From: Shewanella glacialimarina
GTDB taxonomy: Bacteria; Pseudomonadota; Gammaproteobacteria; Enterobacterales; Shewanellaceae
Direction of reading: 5' to 3'
Assembly (NCBI RefSeq): GCF_020511155.1
Contig: NZ_CP041216.1
Span: 3,410,001 to 3,474,000, forward strand
Length of the DNA stretch: 64,000 bases
Shown here: in pieces, positions 27,705 to 36,905 of the stretch
How the letters are laid out: each line of letters starts with the position of its first letter
Position numbering within the stretch: position 1 is the stretch's first letter
Translations under genes and position numbers: made by a program
Notes under the pieces: model-generated
Databases searched by the model: none
Told to the model about the DNA's origin: nothing
The model's input: the letters and a program-made list of their open reading frames with translations, nothing else

Positions 27705-28337
27705 ATGACTGAAACTTATAACTCAGCAATACTTAATTTGGCTGTCACTGGCATACATGATTTAACAGAATCGAATAAACAACACAAAGGTGTACGCACT
27801 CCTGCACAAGAAAGCCACTTTTTATGCAGTTGGATGGTCGATGCTCTCAAAACAAAACGCTTTTCAAAACTGGTTGCCGAAGATTTAACTCAATGGATCC
27901 GTCTTGGTAGAAGCCAAGGTGCAGGCGCACAGCTAAAGCAGCTACTGGAGCGCATAGTTATACAATATCAAGATGCCAAAACCGCTAAACTGGGTGAAGC
28001 ATTAGGCGCATTGCTAGCCGATTTTAGCCAAAAAAACTGGTTAGTCGTGACCGATACACCATTATCAAGTAAATTAAAATTAGACGGTGACGGTCAATCA
28101 AGTGTGGTGGTTTGTGCTGACCAGATGAGAAATCATCTTAAAGACACTGAGTTGTTAAAACCAATTGCATTGTACGTTAGGGGTGATGAAAATGTGCTTG
28201 CAGAAATAGCACTACTCCATGGCTTATTAATAAGCCAGGCAAATAAAAAAACCACTTTAATTAAACATCACAAAACCTACTTGATCATTCCACAAAACCA
28301 GCATCTTAATTTGTGTTTACTTGCCAAACTAAAGTAG
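27705..28337 (+). CDS. Conserved-looking protein of unknown function
   Basis: 210 residues, soluble, no signal peptide. The N-terminal half is helical (QESHFLCSWMVDALKTKRFS, SQGAGAQLKQLLER); the C-terminal half is mixed (NWLVVTDTPLSSKLKLDG, KTYLIIPQNQHLNLCLLA). I do not recognise a domain. It lies 97 bases downstream of the DUF3369-EAL gene on the same strand and may be read through from it, but no functional link is shown. Frame, codon use and position support a real gene. Confidence 0.65.
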   Translation: MTETYNSAILNLAVTGIHDLTESNKQHKGVRTPAQESHFLCSWMVDALKTKRFSKLVAEDLTQWIRLGRSQGAGAQLKQLLERIVIQYQDAKTAKLGEALGALLADFSQKNWLVVTDTPLSSKLKLDGDGQSSVVVCADQMRNHLKDTELLKPIALYVRGDENVLAEIALLHGLLISQANKKTTLIKHHKTYLIIPQNQHLNLCLLAKLK

Positions 28338-28420
28338 TCCGGAATTGTCATAAAAAAGGTTGAATAATTGCTTCAAGCTGATATATCTATTCGTAGGTTA
28401 TTTTCAAAAAGGGATAATTC

Positions 28421-29164
28421 TTGAAGCCTTTATTTTGTACCTTATCATTAGTGTTCTGTTTATTATTGCCCAATATTGCTATGGCCAACACAGTGTTGAA
28501 ATACAATGTGAGTGGCTCTAGCAGCTGGGTGCCCTACTACCTTCCTGAACAACCAGAACAACCAGGCATTCTTGGAGAACTGGTACCGAAGGTGTTAATG
28601 CTGGCAGAAATCAGCAGTGAGAAACATAATTATCCACCCAAACGCACCAATCAAGCACTAGAGAGTGGTTTATTAGACTTTGATTTTGTCAGCCCGAGTT
28701 GGTTCCCAAATGAAGATATGGGAGACCAATTTGTCACTTCAGAGCCTATGATTCAAATTAAAGAAAACATCATAACCCTAGAAGATAATGCTACTGCGTG
28801 GAAAAATGTAGACAGCATCAAAGGCCAGCCTATTGGAACCGTTAGGGGCTATCTATATCACGATGACGCATTATTTACCCGAGTCGACTTCACCTCAGAA
28901 CAAGAGCTGATAAAAGCTCTACATAAAAACCGAATTCAAGCTGCTATTTCAGGTGACTTGCCAGCTTTATATTGGAGTAAAAAATTTAATCTTCCCATCG
29001 CATTAGCAGCCGTTCATTCAGATGGTGTATTAGTTATGCGGCTTCGAAAAGAACATAAAGATTTACTACCAAAGATCAATGCTGCAATCGCCATTTTAAA
29101 AGCCAATGGCACTATTGATGCTATTATCGACAAGTACATAAATCAATCAGGGTTAAGTGAATAA
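28421..29164 (+). CDS. Periplasmic solute-binding protein (SBP_bac_3-like)
   Basis: 247 residues from a TTG at 28421 with AGGG upstream. A signal peptide ends IAMANT. The body has the amino-acid-binding type fold: SWFPNEDMGDQFVTSEPMI, SIKGQPIGTVRGYLY, and a C-terminal INAAIAILKANGTIDAIIDK that is typical of family 3. No ABC permease or ATPase gene is adjacent, so it may act with a distant transporter or as a sensory binding protein. Ligand unknown; conserved arginine/aspartate pair for amino acids is not obvious. Confidence 0.8.
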   Translation: MKPLFCTLSLVFCLLLPNIAMANTVLKYNVSGSSSWVPYYLPEQPEQPGILGELVPKVLMLAEISSEKHNYPPKRTNQALESGLLDFDFVSPSWFPNEDMGDQFVTSEPMIQIKENIITLEDNATAWKNVDSIKGQPIGTVRGYLYHDDALFTRVDFTSEQELIKALHKNRIQAAISGDLPALYWSKKFNLPIALAAVHSDGVLVMRLRKEHKDLLPKINAAIAILKANGTIDAIIDKYINQSGLSE

Positions 29165-29174
29165 ACACATGCCA

Positions 29175-29203
29175 TTATAGCCTAAAAAGGATTCAGGCTA
29201 TAA
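29175..29203. terminator. Bidirectional hairpin between convergent genes
   Basis: Nine-pair perfect stem TTATAGCCT / AGGCTATAA with an 11-base loop. It overlaps the last codons of the DsrE-family gene. No strong U tract, so its use as terminator is tentative. Confidence 0.45.
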
Positions 29204-29754
29204 CCTTGCTGAGCTAATATTGCATGTGCGGTTAAAGCCGATAATGCCATGTCAACTCCCGGTAATAAGTCATTCTGACTGATACCATAATAAGCAGCGG
29301 TTTGACCGCATACATAAAATTTTACTTGGTACTTACTCAGTTCAGCAATTAATGGCTTATTCGCGTTAGGGGTATTTTTATGGGTTTGCTGATACAGCGT
29401 ATTATGAGTCATATCCATAGCTGCTTTGCCATGTACAACCAAAGCTAACTCAATATCTTCAAGCTTAACACCTGCAGCCACATGCATATTGATAAATCGA
29501 GCCAAAGTATCAATCTGTCTATTAACCTCGCCAGCGTTAGCAGCCGAACCGAGATCAAAGGCGACTTTAAATTTCATATTTTGTGGGATAGCTAATTGAC
29601 TATCAACCTCTGCAACCTTACCAAACTCTTTAATTACAGTGCCGGGTTTAAAGGCGGCTAATCCTGATTCAGCATAACTGACTTGGCTAAATGCCATAAG
29701 CATTAGCAACACAAGGCTACTGAATATTTTCACTGGGTTAGATATATGATACAT
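29182..29754 (-). CDS. Exported DsrE family protein
   Basis: 190 residues. A signal peptide is seen at the N-terminus (LVLLMLMAFSQVSYAES), placing it in the periplasm. The remainder is a DsrE/DsrF-like alpha/beta domain: FKVAFDLGS, ELALVVHGKAAMDM, and VKFYVCGQTAAYYGI, where the single cysteine sits in the position often used for sulfur relay. Most DsrE proteins are cytosolic, but exported versions exist. Role in sulfur chemistry is possible but not shown. No partner genes adjacent. Confidence 0.82.
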   Translation of the reverse strand: MYHISNPVKIFSSLVLLMLMAFSQVSYAESGLAAFKPGTVIKEFGKVAEVDSQLAIPQNMKFKVAFDLGSAANAGEVNRQIDTLARFINMHVAAGVKLEDIELALVVHGKAAMDMTHNTLYQQTHKNTPNANKPLIAELSKYQVKFYVCGQTAAYYGISQNDLLPGVDMALSALTAHAILAQQGYSLNPF

Positions 29755-29838
29755 AAGATCCCTTGCATGCGTAAAAGTTGATCACCAGTTGTTATCGCAG
29801 ATATACTTACTGATGATTTATTGGTTTGAAGAGTGATC

Positions 29839-30342
29839 ATGAAGATAAGACAAATTACCCTCAAAGATTGGCCTGCTATTATGATTATTCAAGCCAATTG
29901 TTACCATGACATTAATCCTGAACCATTGGAAGTCATGCAAAGTAAATGGCATGCATCCCCACAGAATAGCTTGGTATTAGAGTATAATAACCTAATTGTA
30001 GCTTATATACTTTGCCACCCTTGGCCAAAGGGCGACGCCCCAAAATTAAATACCACATTAACAGCAACATATGACACTCAATCCTTATACATACATGACA
30101 TGGCAGTATCACCCTCTGCGCAGGGATTAGGTATAGCGAAACAGCTTGTTAATCACACCATACACGCGTCTGCTGAACAAGGGTTTTATGGTATTGGTTT
30201 AGTTGCCATTCAAGGGGCTAGTGAGTTTTGGCAGCGCTTTGGTTTTAAACCTTTTAATGATATTAGCCCTACACTATTAACTTCACTAGCCAGCTATAAC
30301 GACGACGCCTGTTACCTCTTTTTTAATGCGAAACCAGAATAG
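29839..30342 (+). CDS. GNAT family N-acetyltransferase
   Basis: 167 residues; the ATG at 29839 has GAAGAG upstream, and a GTG two codons earlier is an alternative. Typical GNAT layout: MKIRQITLKDWPAIMIIQ at the start, LYIHDMAVSPSAQGLGIAKQL giving the acetyl-CoA pyrophosphate-binding Q/RxxGxG/A loop, then ASEFWQRFGFKPF. Transfers an acetyl group from acetyl-CoA to an unknown amine. Monocistronic. Confidence 0.88.
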   Translation: MKIRQITLKDWPAIMIIQANCYHDINPEPLEVMQSKWHASPQNSLVLEYNNLIVAYILCHPWPKGDAPKLNTTLTATYDTQSLYIHDMAVSPSAQGLGIAKQLVNHTIHASAEQGFYGIGLVAIQGASEFWQRFGFKPFNDISPTLLTSLASYNDDACYLFFNAKPE

Positions 30343-30571
30343 CTTAATAAACAGCCCAAAGATAACGACTGTCTTGGAATATTTATGACCAGTTCTGAAA
30401 AATCATATTGGTGATACGCTAATGAACGTGGGACAATTAAAGACCTTGCAAAAAGTGATCACTTTACGCTTATTTGTTTCTATTTGAGGTGTGTTAACTC
30501 AAAGAACCACTTAAGCCAGATTAACTTTGAACAGATTTATGCATTCTCGGTGCAATATATTTTATTTTTAG

Positions 30572-30590
30572 AAGCGACATATGATCGCTT
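30572..30590 (+). promoter_or_regulatory. Hairpin abutting the ribosome binding site of the DUF2960 gene
   Basis: AAGCGA, loop CATATGA, TCGCTT, immediately followed by GAGG and the ATG at 30602. A six-pair stem ending right at the binding site could modulate ribosome access. Visible in sequence; function is speculation. Confidence 0.35.
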
Positions 30591-30601
30591 GAGGATTATG
30601 A

Positions 30602-30853
30602 ATGGCACGCCAAGTGATTTATACCTTTAAAGGCAAAACCAAAACAATTGCGTTTAGCTACGATAAGCACCACGACCTTTATGAAGCCGCGGCAGAAGCA
30701 GAAGGAATCGATTTAACCCGTTTTCTGGCAATGGAGCAGCAGGTGGCTTTAACCTCTAAAAAAGGTGCGAAAGCAGAAAAAGAATTTCGTCAAACTGAAT
30801 TTGCACGTTTTGGTTTTACTAGCATTAAATTTGTTCGTGAAGAAGAAGTATAA
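30602..30853 (+). CDS. Small DUF2960-like protein
   Basis: 83 residues. The start MARQVIYTFKGKTKTIAFSY and the segment YEAAAEAEGIDLTRFLAMEQQ match what I recall of DUF2960, a small cytosolic family of Shewanella and Vibrio with no known function. Charged, no membrane segment. Binding site GAGG eight bases upstream. It precedes the RDD protein gene by 14 bases and is probably co-transcribed with it. Confidence 0.72.
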   Translation: MARQVIYTFKGKTKTIAFSYDKHHDLYEAAAEAEGIDLTRFLAMEQQVALTSKKGAKAEKEFRQTEFARFGFTSIKFVREEEV

Positions 30854-30867
30854 GAAGGCTAATTGAT

Positions 30868-31377
30868 ATGTTAAATGCAGAACACGCCAATTTTCCCCGT
30901 GCAAGTTTTGTACGACGTTTAGGGGCAATGATTTATGACGCCTTGCTTGCTGTCGCGGTATATATGATTGCTGGCGCTATAGGCTTTGGGGTTTTCTACG
31001 GTTTATATACCACAGGAATAATTTCATTAGGTGGCTATGAGCATATATCAGATACGCTGAACAACACCCCTATTTATCAAGGTGTTTACCAGCTATGGTT
31101 GGCTTTATGTGTGGGTGGTTTTTATGCACTATTTTGGAGTAAAGGTGGTCAAACTCTTGGCATGAGAGCCTGGCGTTTGAAAGTTCAACATCCGAATGGT
31201 CAAAACCTGAGTTTTATTACTGCTTGCGCCCGTGTTATCTGGTCAATACTAGGACTCGGCAACTTATTTATTTTATTAAATAGCGACAAATTAGCTTTAC
31301 AAGATAAGATGACTCGCTCTGAAATAGTCATATTATCTGTTGAAGCTAATCAGATGCGCAACTGGCATGGTGCTTAA
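30868..31377 (+). CDS. RDD family membrane protein
   Basis: 169 residues. NFPRASFVRRLGAMIYDALL contains the RxxAxxxD-type signature that names RDD proteins (here RRLGAMIYD), followed by three membrane helices and GQTLGMRAWRLKVQ. RDD proteins are inner-membrane proteins, some of which exchange sodium and protons; here function is unknown. Second gene of a small operon with the DUF2960 gene, ended by a terminator. Confidence 0.87.
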   Translation: MLNAEHANFPRASFVRRLGAMIYDALLAVAVYMIAGAIGFGVFYGLYTTGIISLGGYEHISDTLNNTPIYQGVYQLWLALCVGGFYALFWSKGGQTLGMRAWRLKVQHPNGQNLSFITACARVIWSILGLGNLFILLNSDKLALQDKMTRSEIVILSVEANQMRNWHGA

Positions 31378-31419
31378 CGCTATCCTGATATAGTGCTAAT
31401 TATATCTGTATTATTAAAT

Positions 31420-31439
31420 ACGCGCTTCGGCGCGTTTTT
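31420..31439 (+). terminator. Intrinsic terminator of the DUF2960-RDD operon
   Basis: ACGCGC, tetraloop TTCG, GCGCGT, then TTTT. Located 43 bases after the RDD stop codon. Confidence 0.85.
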
Positions 31440-31509
31440 AATTTTACACCTACTGTAATTGTCATTGTACTAGGCTTAATACTGATACCTGACCATAAGG
31501 ACATATCAA

Positions 31510-32205
31510 ATGAAAACAATAGGCTTAATTGGCGGCATGAGCTGGGAAAGCACTCAAAGCTATTATCAAGTGATTAATCAGTCGATTAAGCAGAGGTTAG
31601 GCGGATTACATTCAGCAAAAGTGATTCTTTTTAGTGTTGATTTTGCTGAAATTGCCGCACTACAAGCTCATGGTGACTGGCAAAGTGCTGGAGAAATGCT
31701 CGCTGACGCAGCACATAAACTATCGCTCATTGGTGCTGATGCTATTGTGGTGTGTACCAATACCATGCACAAAGTAGCCCCACAAATCGAGGCTAGCATT
31801 AATATCCCATTGCTGCATATTAGTGATGCTACCGGTCAAAAATTAGTGAACGATAAGATAACTAAAGTGGGCTTATTGGGCACTCAATTTACTATGGAGC
31901 AAACTTTCTATAAAACACGTCTGTCGCAAAACTTCCCGATTGAAATTATCACCCCAGATCAGCAAGACCGAGAAACAATTCATCGTATTATTTATCAAGA
32001 ATTGTGTTTAGGGAAAGTATTACCTAGTTCTAGAAAAGAATACTTGGATATAATCGATAAATTGGCACAGCAAGGGGCACAAGCAATTATTCTAGGTTGC
32101 ACAGAAATAGGCTTGCTGGTTAAACAAACTGATACATCGATACCGCTTTACGATACCGCCCTGATCCATGCAGAAGCTGCGGTTGAGTTTATGCTGAACA
32201 AATAA
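31510..32205 (+). CDS. Aspartate/glutamate racemase family protein
   Basis: 231 residues. Starts with IGLIGGMSWESTQSYY; the two catalytic cysteines are in VVCTNTMHK (near residue 84) and ILGCTEIGLL (near residue 197), the paired acid-base arrangement of cofactor-independent racemases. This YgeA-like group interconverts L- and D-amino acids; specificity toward aspartate, glutamate or others cannot be fixed from sequence. Cytosolic, monocistronic. Confidence 0.88.
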   Translation: MKTIGLIGGMSWESTQSYYQVINQSIKQRLGGLHSAKVILFSVDFAEIAALQAHGDWQSAGEMLADAAHKLSLIGADAIVVCTNTMHKVAPQIEASINIPLLHISDATGQKLVNDKITKVGLLGTQFTMEQTFYKTRLSQNFPIEIITPDQQDRETIHRIIYQELCLGKVLPSSRKEYLDIIDKLAQQGAQAIILGCTEIGLLVKQTDTSIPLYDTALIHAEAAVEFMLNK

Positions 32206-32260
32206 AGGAATATTGATGAATTGAATCACTATATTATTCGATTATATTCACCTAATCAAA

Positions 32261-32297
32261 AAACTAAAAAGGCCACATTGAGTGGCCTTTTTAGTTT
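32261..32297. terminator. Bidirectional intrinsic terminator (racemase / lptG)
   Basis: Perfect sixteen-pair stem, arms 32261-32276 and 32282-32297 (core AAAAAGGCCAC with complement), loop ATTGA; A and T tracts flank the GC core on both sides. It sits between the convergent racemase gene and lptG. Confidence 0.92.
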
Positions 32298-32319
32298 GTT
32301 ATCATGAGCTGAGATTAAT

Positions 32320-33378
32320 TTACTTTCTAATATAGTAAAAGGCTAAACTGGTAAATAAAATACTTGGAGTAACAGCGCCGACCACAGCAGGAAGATCATA
32401 CACCATACTCATAGGACCAAATATCTGATTGCTGATGTAAAAACTAAAACCGGCCACCACACCGAGCAATACCCTAGCCCCCATAGTAACTGTACGCAAA
32501 GGACCAAATACAAATGACAAGGCAACCAGCATCATCACAGCAACGGTTATAGGCTGCATAACCTTGCGCCACAGGGCCAACTCATATCGGCTCGAGTCTT
32601 GTTGATTAATTTCCAAATACTCTAAATATCCCAGCAGCCCTTGAATAGACAATGCTTCAGGTTTAACCGATACCACGCCAAGTTTGTCTGGGGTTAAGGT
32701 TGAACGCCATTGCTCTGTTGGCGTTTCAACCAACTCAATGCGGTCCTCAGATAAATGAGTGGTTGTCACTTCAGTCAGCTGCCATTCATCTTGTTTAAAA
32801 TCAGCATGTTTAGCCTGAGTTAATTGTACTAATTTTGACTGTTCATCAAACTTATATAAGGTAATATTATTAAGCTTATTAATATCTTGTACTTCACCGA
32901 TATTGACAAATAAATCACCGTCTTTAGCCCAAATACCTCGATTAGATTTTATTAAACTACCACCGGATATTTTCGTCGCTTGCAGCTCTTTAGCAGATTG
33001 CTCTGCCACTGGCGCGCCCCACTCGCCTAAAGCCATTACCATTATCATCAAAGGAATAGCCGTTTTCATTGCTGACAAAGTGATTTGTAAACGCGACATG
33101 CCTGATGCTTGCATAACAACAAGTTCAGAATTAGACGCTAGCATTCCCATACCGATTAGTGCTCCAAGCAATACCGCCATAGGGAAAAACATTTCAATAT
33201 CGCGCGGCACTAAATAAAGTACATAAACACCGGCATCCATCATGCTATAACTACCACGGCCAACAAGCCTGAGCTGATCAACCCATTTAATAATCCCTGA
33301 CAGACCAGTTAAGACTAACAAACACAGTGCTGAGGTACTTAAAATTATCCGTGAAATATATAAATCAATTATGTTCAT
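32320..33378 (-). CDS. lptG: Lipopolysaccharide export permease LptG
   Basis: 352 residues with three membrane helices at each end and a periplasmic beta-jellyroll between, as in the LptF/LptG family. MNIIDLYISRIILSTSALCL and FPMAVLLGALIGMGMLASNSELVVM in parts are family hallmarks. With LptF and the ATPase LptB it extracts lipopolysaccharide from the inner membrane and pushes it into the Lpt bridge. Its start overlaps lptF by four bases. Confidence 0.95.
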   Translation of the reverse strand: MNIIDLYISRIILSTSALCLLVLTGLSGIIKWVDQLRLVGRGSYSMMDAGVYVLYLVPRDIEMFFPMAVLLGALIGMGMLASNSELVVMQASGMSRLQITLSAMKTAIPLMIMVMALGEWGAPVAEQSAKELQATKISGGSLIKSNRGIWAKDGDLFVNIGEVQDINKLNNITLYKFDEQSKLVQLTQAKHADFKQDEWQLTEVTTTHLSEDRIELVETPTEQWRSTLTPDKLGVVSVKPEALSIQGLLGYLEYLEINQQDSSRYELALWRKVMQPITVAVMMLVALSFVFGPLRTVTMGARVLLGVVAGFSFYISNQIFGPMSMVYDLPAVVGAVTPSILFTSLAFYYIRK

Positions 33379-34490
33379 GCGCTCACCTGCTTATTACGTT
33401 TAAACAGGCTTAAAAATCTGACACTGGCCGGCCTTTCTTTGCTGAGTAACAATATACCCATTACAAGAGCGCAACCATGTATCCACCACATGCCTAAATA
33501 CAACGGAATAACTTCATCTTGTAGCGCTTTACGTCCCGCAACCATTAACCCAAAATAACCTAAATATAATAAAATAGCTGGGAACATTTTAGCGAACTTA
33601 CCTTGGCGAACGTTCACTCTTGCCAAAGGAACCGCTATTAATGTTAATAATGGAATTGATAATGGAATCGCTAAGCGCCATTGAAACTCAGCAACGGCTT
33701 CTGGGCCAAGGGTATCGAGTAACTCATTAATAGGCATAGCAGAAAGCTTACGGCTGCGTTCATCCACCTCTTGCTCTTTTATTTCCATTTTATAGCCGCC
33801 AAACTCAATGATTTGATAATTCATTGCGTTAGGGCTGCCCTGATAGCGTAAACCACTTTCAAGCTTTAACTGCTGGCTACCAAACTCATCTTCAATCACT
33901 TTACCTTGTTGAGCCACGACAATATTGGTCAGCCCCTGCTCATCGCCAACTTCCGGTAACTGAGCAACGAAAACTTTACCTAACTGATTATCTTTACTAA
34001 TAGTCTCAACAAAAAGTACCGCACGGCCATTAGGGCTTGTTTGAAAACGCCCTTGAGTTAATGCTGCTAGCCCTGCCTCAGATTGTGCTTGTTCAAGCAC
34101 TTGATTTTGCCTTTCTTCCGCCCAAGGGGAAACATAAATAGCCAAATAAGCGGTAAATATCATATTAAACACAGCTAAAATCATCGTGACTCTTGTGACA
34201 TACCATTCACTCACGCCAACGCCATGTAATACCACCATTTCATTTTCGGCATACATTCGCCCATGGGCGAGTAATATTCCCAAAAAGAAACTTAAAGGCA
34301 GAATAAGTACGGTTAGCTGAGGCAGATTTAACCCCAATAATGTCAACACTAGAGATGCTGGAAATTCGCCATCAGACGCATCTCCTAAAACACGCACAAA
34401 TTGTTGGCTAATAAAAATAGTTAACAGCACTGTAAGTACGGCTAATTGTGCTTTTAAAACTTCACCAATCAAGTATCTAAATACAATCAC
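33375..34490 (-). CDS. lptF: Lipopolysaccharide export permease LptF
   Basis: 371 residues. Starts IVFRYLIGEVLKAQLAVLTVL, has the RMYAENEMVVLHGVGVSEWY coupling region, a large periplasmic domain and C-terminal helices. Partner of LptG in the LPS transport ATPase. First gene of the lptF-lptG operon, divergent from pepA, the arrangement usual in gammaproteobacteria. Confidence 0.95.
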   Translation of the reverse strand: MIVFRYLIGEVLKAQLAVLTVLLTIFISQQFVRVLGDASDGEFPASLVLTLLGLNLPQLTVLILPLSFFLGILLAHGRMYAENEMVVLHGVGVSEWYVTRVTMILAVFNMIFTAYLAIYVSPWAEERQNQVLEQAQSEAGLAALTQGRFQTSPNGRAVLFVETISKDNQLGKVFVAQLPEVGDEQGLTNIVVAQQGKVIEDEFGSQQLKLESGLRYQGSPNAMNYQIIEFGGYKMEIKEQEVDERSRKLSAMPINELLDTLGPEAVAEFQWRLAIPLSIPLLTLIAVPLARVNVRQGKFAKMFPAILLYLGYFGLMVAGRKALQDEVIPLYLGMWWIHGCALVMGILLLSKERPASVRFLSLFKRNKQVSA

Positions 34491-34763
34491 AAATAGGATC
34501 CAAGAGCTAAACGTATCTTTTTACTGGAATCAGAGGTACTTTCATGTAAACTGTTTACTTTTAGCAGTTTTGATAGTTTTCTGACCAGCTCGTAAGGTGC
34601 AACACAGCTAGAATTCAGACAAATTAAGTCGCATTTTTATAACGCTTATTTTGTCTATATACCAGTAGCTTATCACCTTTAATTTGATCTGTGGCCTTTA
34701 AGCCTTAATATGAACATTATCTTATAAATATAAAAATTTGTCTTTAAGAATCTAGGAGTGCTC

Positions 34764-36272
34764 ATGGAGTTTAGCGTAAAGAGCGGTAGCCCCGAAAAAC
34801 AACGTTCAGCATGTATTGTTGTGGGTGTATACGAACCTCGCCGTCTATCTGGCATAGCAGAGCAGTTAGATAAAATTAGTGAAGGTTACATCAGTAATCT
34901 TCTTCGTCGTGGCGACCTAGAAGGTAAGCCAGGACAAATGTTATTACTTCATCATGTCCCGAATGTGTTGAGCGAACGTGTATTATTAGTTGGTTGTGGC
35001 AAAGAGCGCGAGTTAGATGAGCGCCAATACAAACAAATTATCACTAAAACCATTAATACCTTAAACGAAACAGGCTCAATGGAAGCAGTATGCTTTTTAA
35101 CTGAGCTACACGTTAAAGGCCGTGATACTTACTGGAAAGTACGCCAAGCAGTAGAAACCACGCAAGCCAGCTTATATAGCTTTGATGCGCTTAAAACCCG
35201 TAAAGGTGAGACTCGCCGACCATTGCGTAAGATGGTCTTTAATGTGCCTACACGCAAAGAACTTACCATAGGCGAACGCGCTGTAGAACATGGTATGGCT
35301 GTGTCTGCAGGTATGCATTTGTGTCGTGACGTGGCAAATATGCCGCCAAACATCTGTAATCCAGCTTATCTAGCATCGCAAGCCCGTCAAATGGCTGAAA
35401 CCTATGAAACGCTGAAAGTATCAACTATCGGTGAAGAACAAATGGCTAAGTTAGGTATGAATTCATACTTAGCTGTGGGTCGTGCAAGCGCCAACGAATC
35501 TATAATGACCATTATGGAATATCAAGGCGCAGTAGATAGCACCCAAAAACCAATTGTAATAGTCGGCAAAGGCTTAACCTTTGACTCAGGCGGTATTTCA
35601 TTAAAACCTGGCGAAGCCATGGACGAAATGAAGTACGACATGGGTGGCGCGGCAGGTGTTATCGGTGCAATGAAAGCATTGTGTGAAATGAAGTTGCCCA
35701 TCAATGTCATTGGTGTACTAGCTGGCTGTGAAAACATGGTTTCAGGTAGTGCATATCGTCCAGGCGATATTCTCACCACTATGTCAGGCCAAACCGTTGA
35801 AGTGTTAAACACCGATGCTGAAGGTCGCTTAGTATTATGTGATGTATTAACTTACGTTGAGCGTTTTGACCCTGAATTAGTGATCGATACTGCCACCCTC
35901 ACCGGTGCCTGTGTAGTTGCATTAGGCAAACATGCTTCAGGCTTGTTCAGCTCACATAACCCACTTGCGCATGAAATTTTAAATGCCGGTGAACAAAGTG
36001 GTGACCGCGCATGGCGCATGCCATTATGGGATGAATACCAGGACTTACTCGACAGTCCTTTTGCTGACATGACTAACTTAGGTGGTCGTCCTGCAGGAGC
36101 GATATCTGCTGCATGCTTCTTGTCTCGCTTTGCCAAAAAGTACAACTGGGCCCATTTAGATGTGGCAGGCACTGCCTGGAACAGCGGCGCAAATAAAGGA
36201 TCAACCGGTCGTCCGGTACCTATTTTGACTCAGTTCTTAATTAATCGCTCAGGTATTGATATCAACGAGTAA
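34764..36272 (+). CDS. pepA: Leucyl aminopeptidase (cytosol aminopeptidase A)
   Basis: 502 residues from the ATG at 34764, which has AGGAG five bases upstream; a GTG two codons earlier overlaps it. The C-terminal catalytic domain has the metal and signature sites [26 protein letters not shown] and the M17 signature NTDAEGRL, then DTATLTGA. It removes N-terminal leucine and other residues, and in E. coli also binds DNA (XerC/D and carAB control). Order pepA-holC-valS is the conserved one. Confidence 0.96.
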   Translation: MEFSVKSGSPEKQRSACIVVGVYEPRRLSGIAEQLDKISEGYISNLLRRGDLEGKPGQMLLLHHVPNVLSERVLLVGCGKERELDERQYKQIITKTINTLNETGSMEAVCFLTELHVKGRDTYWKVRQAVETTQASLYSFDALKTRKGETRRPLRKMVFNVPTRKELTIGERAVEHGMAVSAGMHLCRDVANMPPNICNPAYLASQARQMAETYETLKVSTIGEEQMAKLGMNSYLAVGRASANESIMTIMEYQGAVDSTQKPIVIVGKGLTFDSGGISLKPGEAMDEMKYDMGGAAGVIGAMKALCEMKLPINVIGVLAGCENMVSGSAYRPGDILTTMSGQTVEVLNTDAEGRLVLCDVLTYVERFDPELVIDTATLTGACVVALGKHASGLFSSHNPLAHEILNAGEQSGDRAWRMPLWDEYQDLLDSPFADMTNLGGRPAGAISAACFLSRFAKKYNWAHLDVAGTAWNSGANKGSTGRPVPILTQFLINRSGIDINE

Positions 36273-36300
36273 GTTGAATAAATACGTTCGGTAAATATTG

Positions 36301-36332
36301 AAAAGGTGAAGAAGCAATTCTTCACCTTTTTT
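36301..36332 (+). terminator. Intrinsic terminator of pepA
   Basis: Thirteen-pair stem AAAAGGTGAAGAA (36301-36313) / TTCTTCACCTTTT (36318-36330), loop GCAA, T-rich tail. Confidence 0.9.
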
Positions 36333-36424
36333 GTTATTCGCCCCATCATATTTGCCCCATTAACCTCAATAACATTTTAGTGTAAACTCACCACTATCTT
36401 AACCTCTGCAAACAGCATCGAATT

Positions 36425-36874
36425 ATGACTCAAGCATTGTTTTATTTAATGCCAGAAAATAGCCTGCAAACAAGTGCTTTAGATGCGCTTTATTTGGCTG
36501 CTTGTAGGTTAGCCGAACAACACTATAGACAACAAAAACAAGTCTATATTCATTGCCAGGACAAACAACAAGCCTATATGATCGATGAATTATTATGGCA
36601 ATTTGAGCCGAGCAGTTTTGTGCCCCATAACTTAAAAGGTGAAGGCCCTGTGACGGGTTCGCCGGTTGAGATTGGTTTTGATACCCTTGGTCCTAATAAA
36701 AGTCGCCAGGTTCTGATTAATCTTGCAGACCAAGCCCCCCAATTTGCGGTAAACTTACCGCATATTATCGATTTTGTGGCTAATGATGATTCACTTAAAG
36801 GCATAGCACGAAAACGCTACCGTGAATATCAAACGCTTGGGTGCCAAGTCACCACCCAAGCATTAGCCGAATAA
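36425..36874 (+). CDS. holC: DNA polymerase III chi subunit
   Basis: 149 residues, usual length. ALFYLMPENSLQTSALDALYLAA, VYIHCQDKQQAYMIDELLWQ and SFVPHNLKGEG match HolC, the clamp-loader accessory subunit that with HolD (psi) links the replisome to single-stranded DNA-binding protein. It lies between pepA and valS, its standard location, and is 31 bases before valS. Confidence 0.93.
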   Translation: MTQALFYLMPENSLQTSALDALYLAACRLAEQHYRQQKQVYIHCQDKQQAYMIDELLWQFEPSSFVPHNLKGEGPVTGSPVEIGFDTLGPNKSRQVLINLADQAPQFAVNLPHIIDFVANDDSLKGIARKRYREYQTLGCQVTTQALAE

Positions 36875-36905
36875 ACACTAAATTTAGATTGAGATAAAAC
36901 GCCCC

